From: Bradyrhizobium sp. AZCC 2262
Lineage (GTDB): Bacteria > Pseudomonadota > Alphaproteobacteria > Rhizobiales > Xanthobacteraceae
DNA length: 64,000 nt
Reading direction: 5' to 3'
Assembly (NCBI RefSeq): GCF_036924535.1
Contig: NZ_JAZHRT010000001.1
Span: 3,286,001 to 3,350,000, forward strand
In this document: one piece after another, positions 1 through 9,525 of the stretch
How the letters are laid out: every line of letters starts with the position of its first letter
Position numbering within the stretch: the stretch's first letter is position 1
Made by a program: the position numbers and the translations under genes
The notes under the pieces: model-generated
The model's input: only the letters and a program-made list of their open reading frames with translations
Told to the model about the DNA's origin: nothing
The model's database searches: none

Positions 1-77
1 CCGATCAGGAGGGCCAGGCCGGCAGCGGCGAAGCGCCACAAAACCGCAACTCTTGGATCAAGCAACCGTCGACGCAT
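1..77 (-). CDS. possible 5' end of a membrane or secreted protein (partial)
   Basis: An ATG on the minus strand at 77 opens a frame that stays open to the left edge, about 25 codons. It begins MRRRLLDPRVAVLW and continues into a hydrophobic Ala/Leu stretch, as in a signal anchor. A purine-rich GGGGA lies about 7 nt upstream. Too little is visible to name the product. It would be divergent from the GH17 gene at 325. The stretch 78-324 shows no convincing gene and probably holds the promoters. Confidence 0.3.
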   Translation of the reverse strand, partial: MRRRLLDPRVAVLWRFAAAGLALLI

Positions 78-324
78 ACATTCCCCGATTAGTTTCCAGC
101 CACGCGGCTGGGGTGGTGGTCTGGCTTGTTGCCGCCCAAATTGGTCCCCAATGCGGCGGAGACATCAGGTGATTCACATGCCGGGTATTTCGGATTTTGT
201 CCAGCAAACTCACAACTTTATCGTGGCGGTGGCAAAACTGCCGAAGGCGGCGCGGCGGAATAGGGGTACCGTGCATCTTGGCAGAACGCCGTTGAACGGG
301 TAATCGACGGTCCCCGCCCGGAGG

Positions 325-1950
325 ATGGAACCGATTTCTCTTCGTACGCCGCTGGCGCTTCTCCTTTCATCGCTAGGTATGATCGCGGCCCTTTGGTGGT
401 GGCTGGCCACGCCGATTACGCTCGCGCGCGCGCCGATCGATCCCAACGCAAAGCTGCAATGCGTTTCCTACGCCCCGTTCCGTGGCGCGCAGACGCCCCT
501 GGTCCCGACCACCCAAATCTCCCCCGAACAGATCGCGCAGGATCTGGCGCAGCTCGCTGAGATCACCGACTGCGTGCGGACCTATTCGATCGAGAACGGG
601 CTCGACCAGGTTCCGGCACTGGCTGCCAAGGTCGGGCTGAAGGTGATCCAGGGGATCTGGCTCTCCAGCAACCGGATCAAGAACCTCGCCCAGATTGCGG
701 TTGCGATCGAGCTGACCAAGGAGCACCCGGGCGTCATTACGGCGCTGGTGGTCGGCAACGAGGTGCTGCTGCGCGGCGAGATGACGACGTCGGATCTCGC
801 GGCCCATATCCGCTCGGTCAAGTCGCGGGTCACCGTGCCCGTCACCTATGCCGACGTCTGGGAATTCTGGCTGCGCAATCGCGAAGTCTATGACGCCGTC
901 GACTTCGTCACGATCCACATCCTGCCGTACTGGGAAGACATCCCGGTGCGCGCGAAATTCGCCGCCGGTCATGTCGACGATATCCGCAAGCGGATGGCGG
1001 TGGCGTTTCCCAACAAGGAAATCCTGATCGGCGAAACCGGCTGGCCGAGCGCGGGCCGGATGCGCGAAGGCGCGCTGCCGTCGCGCACCAACCAGGCGCG
1101 CGTCGTGTCTGAAATCCTTGATCTGGCCAAGCGCGAAAAGTTTCGGGTCAATTTGATCGAGGCTTATGACCAGCCTTGGAAGCGTCAGCTCGAGGGCACC
1201 GTCGGCGGCTATTGGGGCATGATCGATGACGCGCGGCGGGCGGTGAAATATCCGCCCGGAGAGCCGATCAGCAATTATCCGTTCTGGAAATGGCTGATGG
1301 GATGCGGGATGGCGCTGAGCGCCTTCGTATTCCTGGCGGGCTGGCTGACGCTGCGGCGGCGGCCGTGGAAACCGGGACTCGCCGCGTGGATCGCGGTCGG
1401 GACCTCGGCGACGACGGCCGGCATGCTGCTCGGGGTTGCCGCCGACAAGATGTATTACGAGAGCTACGGGGCAGGGGGCTGGTTGCAATGGGGCGCGCTG
1501 TTGGCCGCCGGCATTGCCTCGCCGATGCTGTGCGCCTACGCCGCGATGTCAGGACGGCCGCTGCCGACATTCCTCGAACTGCTCGGACCGCGCGACATCA
1601 GAACCAAATCGGTGCTGACGGCGCTGCTGGGCTTTGTGCTCGCTGTCACCACGGTGATCGCGGCGGGAACCGCGCTCGGCTTTGCGTTCGATCCGCGCTA
1701 CCGCGATTTTCCGTTCGCCTCATTGACGATGGCGGTGGTGCCGTTCGCGGCCTTGATGCTGCTCAACCGGCCGAAAGAGGGCGTGCGCCCGATCGCCGAA
1801 TCCGCTTTTGCCGGCTTGCTGGTGGCGGCCGCGCTGTTCACCGGCTTCAACGAGGGCAACCAGAACTGGCAGTCGATGTGGACCTGTGCGGTCTATCTCT
1901 TGCTGGCGCTTACGCTGTGGCGGGCGCGGGCCGTGCAAATCCCAAAATGA
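325..1950 (+). CDS. GH17-domain membrane protein (beta-glucan synthesis or remodelling)
   Basis: 541 aa. An N-terminal membrane segment (about residues 8-30) is followed by a glycoside hydrolase family 17 domain to about residue 310. Both expected acid residues are visible: GNEV with Glu146 (acid/base) and GETGWP with Glu237 (nucleophile). The C-terminal 210 residues form several membrane helices. In Bradyrhizobium such fusions are annotated as beta-(1-6) glucan synthase and are associated with cyclic beta-1,3/1,6-glucan formation; branching or transglycosylation in the inner membrane is the likely role. Its 3' end overlaps the convergent gene ending at 1910. Family assignment is firm; the exact reaction is inferred. 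Confidence 0.85.
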   Translation: MEPISLRTPLALLLSSLGMIAALWWWLATPITLARAPIDPNAKLQCVSYAPFRGAQTPLVPTTQISPEQIAQDLAQLAEITDCVRTYSIENGLDQVPALAAKVGLKVIQGIWLSSNRIKNLAQIAVAIELTKEHPGVITALVVGNEVLLRGEMTTSDLAAHIRSVKSRVTVPVTYADVWEFWLRNREVYDAVDFVTIHILPYWEDIPVRAKFAAGHVDDIRKRMAVAFPNKEILIGETGWPSAGRMREGALPSRTNQARVVSEILDLAKREKFRVNLIEAYDQPWKRQLEGTVGGYWGMIDDARRAVKYPPGEPISNYPFWKWLMGCGMALSAFVFLAGWLTLRRRPWKPGLAAWIAVGTSATTAGMLLGVAADKMYYESYGAGGWLQWGALLAAGIASPMLCAYAAMSGRPLPTFLELLGPRDIRTKSVLTALLGFVLAVTTVIAAGTALGFAFDPRYRDFPFASLTMAVVPFAALMLLNRPKEGVRPIAESAFAGLLVAAALFTGFNEGNQNWQSMWTCAVYLLLALTLWRARAVQIPK

Positions 1951-2290
1951 GCAGGCCGATCGCAATTCCCGACAGCACGATGTTGTAGAGCACGATCCCC
2001 AATCCCGCCGCGATCAGCCCGCCGGTCAGCAGCACGATCGACGGCCGCATGACGTGAAGCGTCGCAATGATCAGCGCGACGATGCCGAACACCGAATTCT
2101 TGAACAAATAGGTGGCGAGCGTCCGCGACTTGCACAGCATGGTCTGCAGGCCGGCGTCGCAGGCCAGGGCTACGGTTGAGAGCTCGACCGCGAGGTAGCG
2201 CAGATAGAGCGCGTAGCCGACGGTGACGAAGCCGACCACCAGCAGGAATTGCACTTGATAGGGCGTGAGCCGAAACGGGGATTTTTTCAT
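1910..2290 (-). CDS. small multi-pass membrane protein, function unknown
   Basis: 126 aa from the ATG at 2290 (MKKSPFRLTPYQVQF). The frame is open further upstream, but the extension to 2350 is polar and unlike the rest. Three or four hydrophobic segments are visible: residues about 10-33, 60-80 and a long Gly/Leu/Ile-rich stretch near the C terminus. It overlaps the 3' end of the GH17 gene by 41 bp in convergent orientation. I do not recognise the family. The start is uncertain because no strong ribosome-binding site is visible. Confidence 0.6.
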   Translation of the reverse strand: MKKSPFRLTPYQVQFLLVVGFVTVGYALYLRYLAVELSTVALACDAGLQTMLCKSRTLATYLFKNSVFGIVALIIATLHVMRPSIVLLTGGLIAAGLGIVLYNIVLSGIAIGLLILGFARPAPATA

Positions 2291-2386
2291 GGGGGCAATA
2301 TGGTCGGGATTGGCTGCCGGGACAAGCGTTCGCCAATGCCGCGCAGGCATGTCAAAAATTCGGCGTAACGTTATGTAGTCAAAAGA

Positions 2387-3715
2387 TTATTGCGAATTTT
2401 TCCGGCTGAAGAAGGAGGACAATGTCGTCTGCGTTGCCGCAGGCGGCGCTTCCGGCTTTTTCGGCGCCTCCTCGACGACCGCCGCGGCCGCCGCCCGCTT
2501 GGCGATGCCGCGCCGGCGCGGCACAGGCTTGGTGATGGTGGGCGGGGAATCATCCGCCTTCAGCGACAGCCGCTGGCCGTCGAAGATCGCGGTCTCGCAC
2601 GGCCGCGTGTTTTCAGTCAGGACGGCGCAGATCCTGGCGGCGGCGCCGGCGTCGTTCAGCGGACCGGCGACCAGGCGAAGCTGCATGCCGAGCCCGTTGG
2701 TGCTCTCCTTGATGACGATGATCGGACGCAGCGCCGTCAGAGGGGCGTTCGATCTCGATTTCAACAGCCCGAGCCACAACGCGCGCAGCCCGTTCACCGA
2801 ATTGGCGCTGCCAAGATCGACCCCGAACTCGGTTCGCTGCAGCGAGACTTTTGGCGCAGCGTCATCGTCGGCTTCCGCATCTGCCGCCGACGCCACGACA
2901 TCAGGGATCGGGCTCGCGATGACAGGGTTTGGAGCCTTGCCCGGCTCGATCAGCTTGCTGGCTGCGGGATCGGGCGGAGCCATCATCGACGGCGCGGCCA
3001 TCAGTGGCGTGGCGGGTGAAGGTTTTGCGGGCTCCGGCTTGAAGGTGTCCGCTTTTGCCGCCTCGACCTTTGCCAAGTCCGACTTTGCCAGATCCGCTTT
3101 TGTCATCTCCGCCTTTGCCGCTTCCAGCCTGGCGCTCTCCGCATTGGCGGCGTCGGTCTTCGCGGCATCCTTGGCGGCGGAGTAAACCGCAGCCGGGGCG
3201 GGCTCCGCGGTGGCGGCAGCGGGCTTGTCGGTGGCGGTCGCCGTGGTCGCTACCGGCGCCGGCGACGGCGGGGTTTGGGTGGCGGCCGGCGGTTCCTGAT
3301 GTGCAACCGGTGGCGGAGCCTGCGTGGAACCCTGCCGGGCGATGGCCCCGGTGACGGAATCGAGCCCCTGTTCCAGGCTGGTGACACGGGAATACAGCCT
3401 GTCGCGATCGCTGTTGAGCGTATCGATGGCGGCGGCCAGCCGCCGCGCCTCGTTGTGGGTCTCCTTGGCGACGGACTGAATTTGCTGCGCCTGCCGGGCG
3501 ATATCCGCGGCGGCGACCTGTTCCTGCTTCAATCCGAGCGACGACTGGTTGGCCATCACGGCCAGAACCACCGCGACGGTTGCGCCGACGCCCCAGGATC
3601 CGAGCCGCCACAGCGCGCGGCGGTCAAGCTCGTCTTCCTCGGCCAGCAGGTTGCTCAGCACGCCACCGGTGTCATCCGCCTCGAGGTCTGCGAGATGGTC
3701 TGTTTTCCTGGCCAA
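2387..3715 (-). CDS. membrane-anchored coiled-coil protein with SPOR-like C-terminal segment
   Basis: 442 aa. The start is a TTG at 3715 with a GAGGAGGG motif about 10 nt upstream. Order of parts: acidic cytoplasmic N terminus, one membrane helix (about 38-55), coiled coil (about 60-125), a long low-complexity Pro/Ala region with repeated Ala-Lys-Asp units (about 130-280), and a C-terminal segment around residues 310-390 containing [14 protein letters not shown]. That segment resembles the SPOR peptidoglycan-binding pattern. The basic tail is unassigned. It is divergent from glmU. Similar hypotheticals occur in Bradyrhizobium; a cell-envelope role is only an inference. Confidence 0.7.
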   Translation of the reverse strand: MARKTDHLADLEADDTGGVLSNLLAEEDELDRRALWRLGSWGVGATVAVVLAVMANQSSLGLKQEQVAAADIARQAQQIQSVAKETHNEARRLAAAIDTLNSDRDRLYSRVTSLEQGLDSVTGAIARQGSTQAPPPVAHQEPPAATQTPPSPAPVATTATATDKPAAATAEPAPAAVYSAAKDAAKTDAANAESARLEAAKAEMTKADLAKSDLAKVEAAKADTFKPEPAKPSPATPLMAAPSMMAPPDPAASKLIEPGKAPNPVIASPIPDVVASAADAEADDDAAPKVSLQRTEFGVDLGSANSVNGLRALWLGLLKSRSNAPLTALRPIIVIKESTNGLGMQLRLVAGPLNDAGAAARICAVLTENTRPCETAIFDGQRLSLKADDSPPTITKPVPRRRGIAKRAAAAAVVEEAPKKPEAPPAATQTTLSSFFSRKNSQ

Positions 3716-3882
3716 GCGCCCCTGGCCCTCCTCAAGGCCCGCCGAATCACAGGGTAAACATTAACAGGAAAAACGCCGGCCACTTGAATCCGGACGTTTT
3801 CAGGGCAGCGAATCGGTTTGATCTCCGGGGGAAAACAATTAAGACGGCCCGGCGCCGTCCGAATTGTCCGTTAGGAAATAGA

Positions 3883-5241
3883 ATGACCGCTCGATCCAGC
3901 CTGACTGTCGTGCTTGCGGCCGGTGAGGGGACGCGCATGCGATCCTCGCTGCCGAAGGTGTTGCACCCCGTCGCCGGCCAGTCGCTGCTGGCGCATGTGC
4001 TGGATGCGGCCCCGCACGGCGCGGGCGCCTCGCTCGCCGTCGTGATCGGGCCGGACCACAAGGCGGTCGCCGACGAGGCCAAGCGCGTCCGCGCGGATGC
4101 TTCGACCTTCGTTCAGGCCGAGCGCCTTGGCACGGCGCATGCCGTGCTGGCCGCCCGCGCCGCGATCGCGCGCGGCGCCGACGATCTGCTGGTGGCGTTC
4201 GGCGATACGCCGCTGATTTCGGCAAAAACCTTTGCCCGGCTGCGCGCGCCCCTGGAGCAGGGCGCAGCCCTTGCCGTGCTCGGCTTCCGTGCCGCCGATC
4301 CGACCGGCTACGGCCGGCTGCTGCTCGAGGGCGACCGCCTGATGGCGATCCGCGAGCATGCCGACGCGACAGAAGAAGAGCGCAAGGTGACGCTGTGCAA
4401 CGCCGGCGTGATGGCGTTCGATGGCCACCGCGCGCTGGAGATTCTCGACCGGATCGGCAATGCCAACAGCAAAAGCGAATATTATCTGGTCGATGCCGTC
4501 GCTATTGTCAGGGAAATGGGATTGGAGGCCGTCGTGATCGAAACCAGCGAAGACGAAGTGCGCGGCATCAACAACAAGGCGCAGCTCGCCGAAGCGGAAG
4601 CCGTGATGCAGGCGCGGCTGCGCAAGACGGCGCTCGAAGCCGGCGTGACGCTGATCGCGCCGGAGACGATCTATCTCGCCGCCGATACCATTTTCGGCAG
4701 CGACGTCACCATCGAGCCTTTCGTGGTGATCGGCCCCGGCGTCACCATCGCCGACGGCGCGGTGATCCATTCGTTCTCGCACATCGTGCAGGCCTCGATC
4801 GGCAAGAAGGCTTCGATCGGTCCCTATGCGCGCCTGCGCCCGGGCACCTCGCTTGGCGAGGGCGTTCGGATCGGCAATTTCGTGGAGACCAAGGCCGCGA
4901 CGATCGAGGCGGGCGCCAAGGTCAACCATTTGTCCTATGTCGGCGACGCCCATGTCGGCGCCAACGCCAATCTCGGCGCCGGCACCATCACCTGCAACTA
5001 CGACGGCTTCTTCAAGCACAAGACCACGATCGGCGAGGGCGCCTTCGTCGGCACCAACTCCTCGCTGGTGGCGCCGGTGAAAATCGGCAACGGCGCCTAT
5101 ATCGGCTCAGGCTCCGTCATCACCAAGGACGTGCCCGACGACGCGATGGCGGTGGAACGCAGCCCGCAGAGCAACCGCGAGGGTGGCGCGGCGCGCTACC
5201 GCGAGATGAAGATGCGGGCGAAGAAGCCGAAAGAGGGGTGA
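3883..5241 (+). CDS. glmU: bifunctional UDP-N-acetylglucosamine pyrophosphorylase / glucosamine-1-phosphate N-acetyltransferase
   Basis: 452 aa, normal for GlmU. It acetylates glucosamine-1-phosphate and then couples it to UTP, giving UDP-GlcNAc for peptidoglycan and LPS. The N-terminal nucleotidyltransferase signature [16 protein letters not shown] is at the start. The C-terminal half is a left-handed beta-helix of hexapeptide repeats, including the conserved acetyltransferase segment [11 protein letters not shown]. The ATG at 3883 follows an AGGAAA motif; the longer open frame upstream is not GlmU-like. The functional partner glmS lies 8.2 kb downstream, beyond an accessory region. A decayed copy of codons around 353-380 occurs at 9526-9610. 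Confidence 0.98.
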   Translation: MTARSSLTVVLAAGEGTRMRSSLPKVLHPVAGQSLLAHVLDAAPHGAGASLAVVIGPDHKAVADEAKRVRADASTFVQAERLGTAHAVLAARAAIARGADDLLVAFGDTPLISAKTFARLRAPLEQGAALAVLGFRAADPTGYGRLLLEGDRLMAIREHADATEEERKVTLCNAGVMAFDGHRALEILDRIGNANSKSEYYLVDAVAIVREMGLEAVVIETSEDEVRGINNKAQLAEAEAVMQARLRKTALEAGVTLIAPETIYLAADTIFGSDVTIEPFVVIGPGVTIADGAVIHSFSHIVQASIGKKASIGPYARLRPGTSLGEGVRIGNFVETKAATIEAGAKVNHLSYVGDAHVGANANLGAGTITCNYDGFFKHKTTIGEGAFVGTNSSLVAPVKIGNGAYIGSGSVITKDVPDDAMAVERSPQSNREGGAARYREMKMRAKKPKEG

Positions 5242-5258
5242 GCGCGGCGGCAGCACAT

Positions 5259-6038
5259 TCAGAAGACTTCCATGGCGACTTCGCCCAATCCATCAACCGT
5301 GAACAGCGCGCGGTCGCCGCTCGCAATTGAAACCGTTGGAATAACGCTGCCGGTGATGACCACCATGCCGGCTTTTAGATCACGACCACGCTCGGCGAGG
5401 TGATTGGCGACCCAGGCAAGCGTTGCGTAGGGATCCTCTGCGTTGCCCTCGCCAACCGTCTTGCCGCTAATGCTGAGCCGACCGGCGATGCCGACAAGGT
5501 CTCCGGCCTGAACTGCCTGAGGGTTACCCAGGACTATTCCACCGTTCCAGCAATTCTCGACGATCAACGACGAGGCATCGGTATTGTTGTAGTCCGCGTG
5601 CCGGTCCTCGATCAGTTCGAATGCAGGCATCGCGCTCGCGACAGCTGGCGCGACAGTGTCGCGCGTCCAAGGTGCGCCCGTTGCGGGCAAATCAGCCCCG
5701 AGTTTCAGCGCAATCTCGCTTTCGACACGCAGATTGACAAAATCCGCCGTCCGCAGCTTCGCCGGCGACGTATGGATCGTTCGTGCAAAGATCGCTCCAC
5801 CGCATGGATGCGTGATGCCCATCAATTTCTGCATCACCTTGGTTGTGGTGGCAATCTTGGCGCCGGCAACGGGGCCATATACCGGCTCCGCAAGCCGATA
5901 ATAAACCTCCTGGGCTTCGTAGGCCTCGGCGATGGATGACGGCCGCAACTCGTTGGGCAGGTTGGAAAAGGTCTGGCGCCGCTGTCTCGCGTTCCACATC
6001 CATCGCGCCATCGAATCCAAGCGATCGTTCCCATCCAT
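5259..6038 (-). CDS. 2-keto-4-pentenoate hydratase family protein (MhpD-like)
   Basis: 259 aa, the usual length for the MhpD/HpcG/DmpE hydratase branch of the fumarylacetoacetase superfamily. Visible family features are VYGPVAGAKIATTTKVMQ in the N-terminal third, the metal-binding ESEIALKLG near residue 107, and MPAFELIEDRHADY. These enzymes hydrate 2-hydroxypenta-2,4-dienoates in meta-cleavage pathways. No other meta-cleavage genes are adjacent, so the physiological substrate is unknown. It is convergent with glmU, with only 17 bp between the stops. Confidence 0.85.
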   Translation of the reverse strand: MDGNDRLDSMARWMWNARQRRQTFSNLPNELRPSSIAEAYEAQEVYYRLAEPVYGPVAGAKIATTTKVMQKLMGITHPCGGAIFARTIHTSPAKLRTADFVNLRVESEIALKLGADLPATGAPWTRDTVAPAVASAMPAFELIEDRHADYNNTDASSLIVENCWNGGIVLGNPQAVQAGDLVGIAGRLSISGKTVGEGNAEDPYATLAWVANHLAERGRDLKAGMVVITGSVIPTVSIASGDRALFTVDGLGEVAMEVF

Positions 6039-6103
6039 GGTGTTTCTCCGCTATCCCCGACGTCGTGAGAGCATCTCATAGTAACCGCTCGGATGGGCGC
6101 TTT

Positions 6104-6151
6104 GTAGCCCGGATCAGCGCAGCGACATCCGGGGTTGCGGTTATCCCTGCA
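6104..6151. repeat. REP-like intergenic repeat, family A, partial copy
   Basis: It begins GTAGCCCGGATCAGCGCAGC and continues through the shared core CATCCGGGGTTG. It matches the fuller copies at 7661-7745, 10064-10138 and 11736-11820 but lacks the right inverted arm. It lies upstream of the hydratase and downstream of the SDR gene. Confidence 0.75.
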
Positions 6152-6219
6152 TTGGGCTGGCTGAAGCGACCAAGGGGGTCGGCCGGGCGGCACCACGTCC
6201 GGCCGAACCCTTTTGGCGT

Positions 6220-6957
6220 CTAGGCGTTCGCGCCACCGTCAACGGTCAGCGTCGAGCCGGTGATGTACTGGGCCTTGGCGCTCGCCAGGAACGCCACCGC
6301 GTTCGCGATGTCGTCCGCTCTGCCATACCGGCCCAATGCCATGAACTGCCGGAGCGTGTCCGCGACCGGGCCATGCGCCGGGTTCATGTCGGTGTCGATC
6401 GAGCCGGGCTGCACGAGGTTGACCGTGACCTCCCTTGCGCCGAGCTCCCGCGCCAACGCCTTCGTGAACGCGGCCAGCGCCGATTTCGATGCCGCGTACA
6501 CGCCGAGGACCGGCGCAGGAACGCGATCTGCGAAATAGCTTCCGATGGTGACGATGCGACCGCCCTTGGCAAGGTGGGCGAGGGCTGCCTTGCTTGCAAT
6601 GATTGGCGCGCGCACGTTGACGTTCAGCAGCGCGTCGATGTCGATGAGCGAGATGTCCTTGAGCCCGGCCAATCGAAGAATTCCTGCGTTGTTGACGAGG
6701 ACGTCAAGCCCGCCCAGTTCGGCGACCGTCTTGTCGACCGAGGCCTGAACGGCGGCAACATCGGCGCTGTCGGCCTGGATCGCCACGGCTCTGCGCCCCT
6801 TCGCCTGTATGGCGCTGACGACCTCCGCGGCACTTTCCGCGGACTTCTCATAAGTGATCGCCACATCCGCGCCTTCAGCGGCGAGCGCCTTTGCGATCGC
6901 CGCGCCGATACCTCTGCTTGCTCCCGTCACCAGAGCCCGTTTTCCCGTCAGTGCCAT
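6220..6957 (-). CDS. SDR-family NAD(P)-dependent oxidoreductase
   Basis: 245 aa. Classical short-chain dehydrogenase: cofactor motif TGASRGIG at residues 11-18, NNAG near residue 88, catalytic YAASK around residue 153, and the C-terminal TGSTLTVDGG typical of FabG-like members. The start at 6957 is preferred because GGAG sits upstream and the fold begins right away; an in-frame ATG at 6987 is an alternative. It is transcribed divergently from the adjacent TetR gene, a common arrangement in which the regulator represses the dehydrogenase. The substrate is unknown. Confidence 0.9.
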   Translation of the reverse strand: MALTGKRALVTGASRGIGAAIAKALAAEGADVAITYEKSAESAAEVVSAIQAKGRRAVAIQADSADVAAVQASVDKTVAELGGLDVLVNNAGILRLAGLKDISLIDIDALLNVNVRAPIIASKAALAHLAKGGRIVTIGSYFADRVPAPVLGVYAASKSALAAFTKALARELGAREVTVNLVQPGSIDTDMNPAHGPVADTLRQFMALGRYGRADDIANAVAFLASAKAQYITGSTLTVDGGANA

Positions 6958-6970
6958 TGTAATCTCCATT

Positions 6971-7046
6971 TCTGTAATGATCGACACAGAAGTAATTGGC
7001 TACTTGATCGACGGCTTCAACTCACTTATGTGTTATTCATTACAGA
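6971..7046. promoter_or_regulatory. divergent SDR/TetR promoter with inverted repeats (candidate operator)
   Basis: Two perfectly complementary 10-mers, TCTGTAATGA at 6971-6980 and TCATTACAGA at 7037-7046, bracket the intergenic region. A smaller palindrome AAGTA-N6-TACTT lies between them at 6990-7005. The placement between a TetR regulator and its divergent neighbour makes these the likely operator half-sites. This is inferred from symmetry and context only. Confidence 0.5.
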
Positions 7047-7056
7047 AAGAACGGTG

Positions 7057-7656
7057 ATGGCGGTTATCGGACGGCCAAGGGGATTTGATCGCGACGCGGC
7101 GCTCGAGGCCGCCATGTTCCTGTTTTGGCGCAAGGGCTTCGAGGCAACTTCGATGAACGACCTGTGCGATGCGATGGGCGTCCGCTCGCCAAGCCTCTAT
7201 GCGGCCTTCGGCAGCAAGGAGGCGCTCTATCTCGAAGCGGTCGAGCGTTACGTCCAGACCCAGGGACCGCCGATCTGGAGCAAGCTTGCGGAAGGCGCGA
7301 CGGCTCGCGCCGGCATTGAGAACATGCTGATCGCAGCGACCGAGAACCTGCCGAAGTCCCGGGCCAAACCGGCGGGCTGCATGGCCGCGCTGGCGGCCGT
7401 CGGCGACGAATGGCCGGCCGCGATCGCCCGCGTCATGAAGAAGGTGCGGCTGGAAATGCTGGGCACGTTACGCTCGCGGCTGGAAACTGCAGTGGCCAAC
7501 GGAGAACTGCTCGCCGCGACTGATATCGATGGCCTGAGCCGGTTCTATCTGAGCGTCTACCAGGGAATGGCGATTCAGGCGCGGGACGGCGCCACACAGG
7601 CGGAGTTGAGAGGCGTAGCCGCAGCGGCCATGGCGGCTTGGCCGGGCGACGGCTAG
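7057..7656 (+). CDS. TetR/AcrR family transcriptional regulator
   Basis: 199 aa. The N-terminal helix-turn-helix is clear: GRPRGFDRDAALEAAMFLFW, then GFEATSMNDLCDAMGV and the recognition stretch SPSLYAAFGSKEALY. The C-terminal ligand domain contains a PAGCMAALAA motif found in one TetR subgroup. ATG at 7057; a GTG one codon earlier is possible. It is divergent from the SDR gene and probably regulates it and itself through the inverted repeats in the 99-bp gap. Confidence 0.9.
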   Translation: MAVIGRPRGFDRDAALEAAMFLFWRKGFEATSMNDLCDAMGVRSPSLYAAFGSKEALYLEAVERYVQTQGPPIWSKLAEGATARAGIENMLIAATENLPKSRAKPAGCMAALAAVGDEWPAAIARVMKKVRLEMLGTLRSRLETAVANGELLAATDIDGLSRFYLSVYQGMAIQARDGATQAELRGVAAAAMAAWPGDG

Positions 7657-7660
7657 AGGT

Positions 7661-7745
7661 AGCAAGCGCAACCCGGATGAGCGCAGCGACATCCGGGGTT
7701 GTGGTTTTTCCGCGCAAGTCGCTGCGCTCATGCGGGCTGCTTGCT
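7661..7745. repeat. REP-like intergenic repeat, family A, full copy
   Basis: It runs from AGCAAGCGCAACCCG to CATGCGGGCTGCTTGCT. The two arms (7661-7689 and 7719-7745) are imperfect reverse complements around the core CATCCGGGGTTGTGG, so the element can form a long hairpin. It sits 5 bp after the TetR stop. Confidence 0.85.
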
Positions 7746-7910
7746 TCTCTTGTGAGTCATTTTCAACCGATCAGCCGGTTCCGGCTCATGTCTGCTTCGC
7801 CCCCCGTAAGCGGCGGAAAAGCGGACATTCCAATGTCGACGCGAAGGGCCACAAAGCTGACGTATCGCAACCGTCCGAAAAGAGCACTCAGATCGTCTGA
7901 ACGTGCGGCC

Positions 7911-8216
7911 TTACCTCCGCTGAATATTGATGATTACGCAATTTGGACCTTGCCACATCCCGCTATTCAAGCATTTGTTTTTCCATCCGATGCAGGAGTT
8001 GGCATCCAGATCGACCATCTTGCTTCGGAGGGTATCATTCGGCGCGACGGGGCTGTTGAAATAGGCAACGCACGCGGCAGCAAGTTCTGAGCATGTTGAA
8101 AGTGGCGGTTCGCGCGACGCACATGGCGAAAGAACTTCTTGGGCGCTTCCGTCGCGTCCGGTGAGACACAGTGTCAATATGGACGTAACAATAACGCGTT
8201 GAAAAAATCGCCTCAT
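7911..8216 (-). CDS. small secreted Cys-containing protein, function unknown
   Basis: 101 aa from the second in-frame ATG (8216), which has AGGA six nt upstream; the ATG at 8222 would add two residues. A signal peptide is visible (RRFFQRVIVTSILTLCLTG, then SAQ). The mature part has six Cys residues, including CSELAAAC and CIGWKNKC, suggesting periplasmic disulfides. It resembles the short Cys-rich secreted hypotheticals common in Bradyrhizobium. No function can be assigned. Confidence 0.6.
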   Translation of the reverse strand: MRRFFQRVIVTSILTLCLTGRDGSAQEVLSPCASREPPLSTCSELAAACVAYFNSPVAPNDTLRSKMVDLDANSCIGWKNKCLNSGMWQGPNCVIINIQRR

Positions 8217-8342
8217 CGACATTCCTGCTGGCTACCCGCCTGAGTGCAATTAGTTGCATATATATCTATCAACCCTTCGGGTCCCAGAATGCTAAACATT
8301 TAGCGAAACCGCGCCGCCGCTGCTTCGGTAGGTCCGAAAAGT

Positions 8343-8563
8343 GCCGATATTGTTGTAAAAGTCGAAAATCGAACGACCCGGAAAATCTCGCGAAAGTTGA
8401 TCTTTTGGCTTCTCCGCCGCTGTGTCGCTTTTCAACGCCACTACGGAGGTCCCTAGTCGATTCCAGGTGAAACGATATGGTCCCTCACGTTGCCGCTCAT
8501 CAAGCGCATCAGCGGCTCTAACTTCGTTCGTCCTCCCAAAACGACTTTTGCAACAATATCGGC
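8343..8563. mobile_element. MITE-like element with 22-bp terminal inverted repeats
   Basis: 22-bp ends at 8343-8364 (beginning GCCGATATTGTTG) and 8542-8563 (ending CAACAATATCGGC) are reverse complements with one mismatch. They enclose about 177 bp with no coding potential. No direct target duplication is obvious. This is the structure of a non-autonomous element mobilised in trans or the remnant of an insertion sequence. The whole gap 8217-8582 holds nothing else I can support. Confidence 0.6.
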
Positions 8564-8582
8564 CAAAAGCCGATGTCTCAGC

Positions 8583-9401
8583 CTAGGCCGTTGCCGTGAG
8601 CAGGTGAGCAGCTATCGGGAACGCTAACCCGCGGCTGCCGACGTATTTATCCAAGGCCAGCTTGGTATCGGCTATCAGGTTTTCGCGCGCAACATCGCCG
8701 GCTTGCGAGACATGACCAGCAAGTGGCGAACGCGCAACGTAGCTCAATACAAATCGTTCAATGGAAGGAAATTCGACGGCACCGACCGTTCGCTGGACGA
8801 CGATATTCAGAAAGCCTGCGGCTGCAACCAGTCGGCTCAGCTCGTTGGCATCGGACAATCCAAATGGCGCGCGCATGATGCTGGCGGCTGCTGGACCAAC
8901 GTTTCGTTCCAGGATCTCCGCAAATACTTCAAATCCCGGGCTGTCGTGAATGCCGCACCATACCATCACCGCGAGCCGGCCCTTTGTAGACAGAACCCTG
9001 CGCATTTCGCGCAAAGCAGCCGGCCGGTCAGCGAAGAACTGGAGTCCAAGCCGGCAATAAGCGACGTCGAACGAGCCATCAGGAAACGGCAGCTTGTCGG
9101 CACTGGCTTCCCGCCATTCTACCGAAGCAGCGTCATCTGCGGTCTTGAGAGATCGCGCAACGTTCAACATGCCAGGATTAAGATCGACACCGGCGACCGC
9201 ACCGCTTGGTCCCACCCGCGGTGCTGCGATGCGCGCCGCTATTCCAGTGCCGCAAGCGATGTCGATGACGCGTTCGCCCGGTTTGGGATGAGCAAGTTCT
9301 ACCAGTATGGGGGCCCATGGTCCAAAAACAGCCGGAACCAGCTCCCGTTCGTATATCTCGGGCGCACTACCGGCGACCTGCCACTGTCCTTGCTGACTCA
9401 T
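8583..9401 (-). CDS. class I SAM-dependent methyltransferase
   Basis: 272 aa from the ATG at 9401; a 14-residue longer start at 9443 is possible. SAM-binding motif I is VIDIACGTGIAARIA, followed by the acidic loop VDLNPGML and the post-II motif LPFPDGSFDVAYC. This matches the UbiE/Methyltransf_11 group. The substrate cannot be read from the sequence. It stands alone in the accessory region, just downstream of the MITE-like element. Confidence 0.85.
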   Translation of the reverse strand: MSQQGQWQVAGSAPEIYERELVPAVFGPWAPILVELAHPKPGERVIDIACGTGIAARIAAPRVGPSGAVAGVDLNPGMLNVARSLKTADDAASVEWREASADKLPFPDGSFDVAYCRLGLQFFADRPAALREMRRVLSTKGRLAVMVWCGIHDSPGFEVFAEILERNVGPAAASIMRAPFGLSDANELSRLVAAAGFLNIVVQRTVGAVEFPSIERFVLSYVARSPLAGHVSQAGDVARENLIADTKLALDKYVGSRGLAFPIAAHLLTATA

Positions 9402-9525
9402 CGAATGCTCGCCAAAGGACGTTTGTTCCTGCGCTAAATGCATATCTCAATGCAGCGATGTCGACCATGAGACATTTTCGACCGAGTCTGCAGGCGCCGC
9501 CTGCCATTCAATGTCCGCTTTGCTC

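Noticed and set aside
7638..8090. 150-codon plus-strand frame after the TetR gene
   Set aside because: It consists largely of the family-A repeat and the antisense of a secreted Cys-rich protein.
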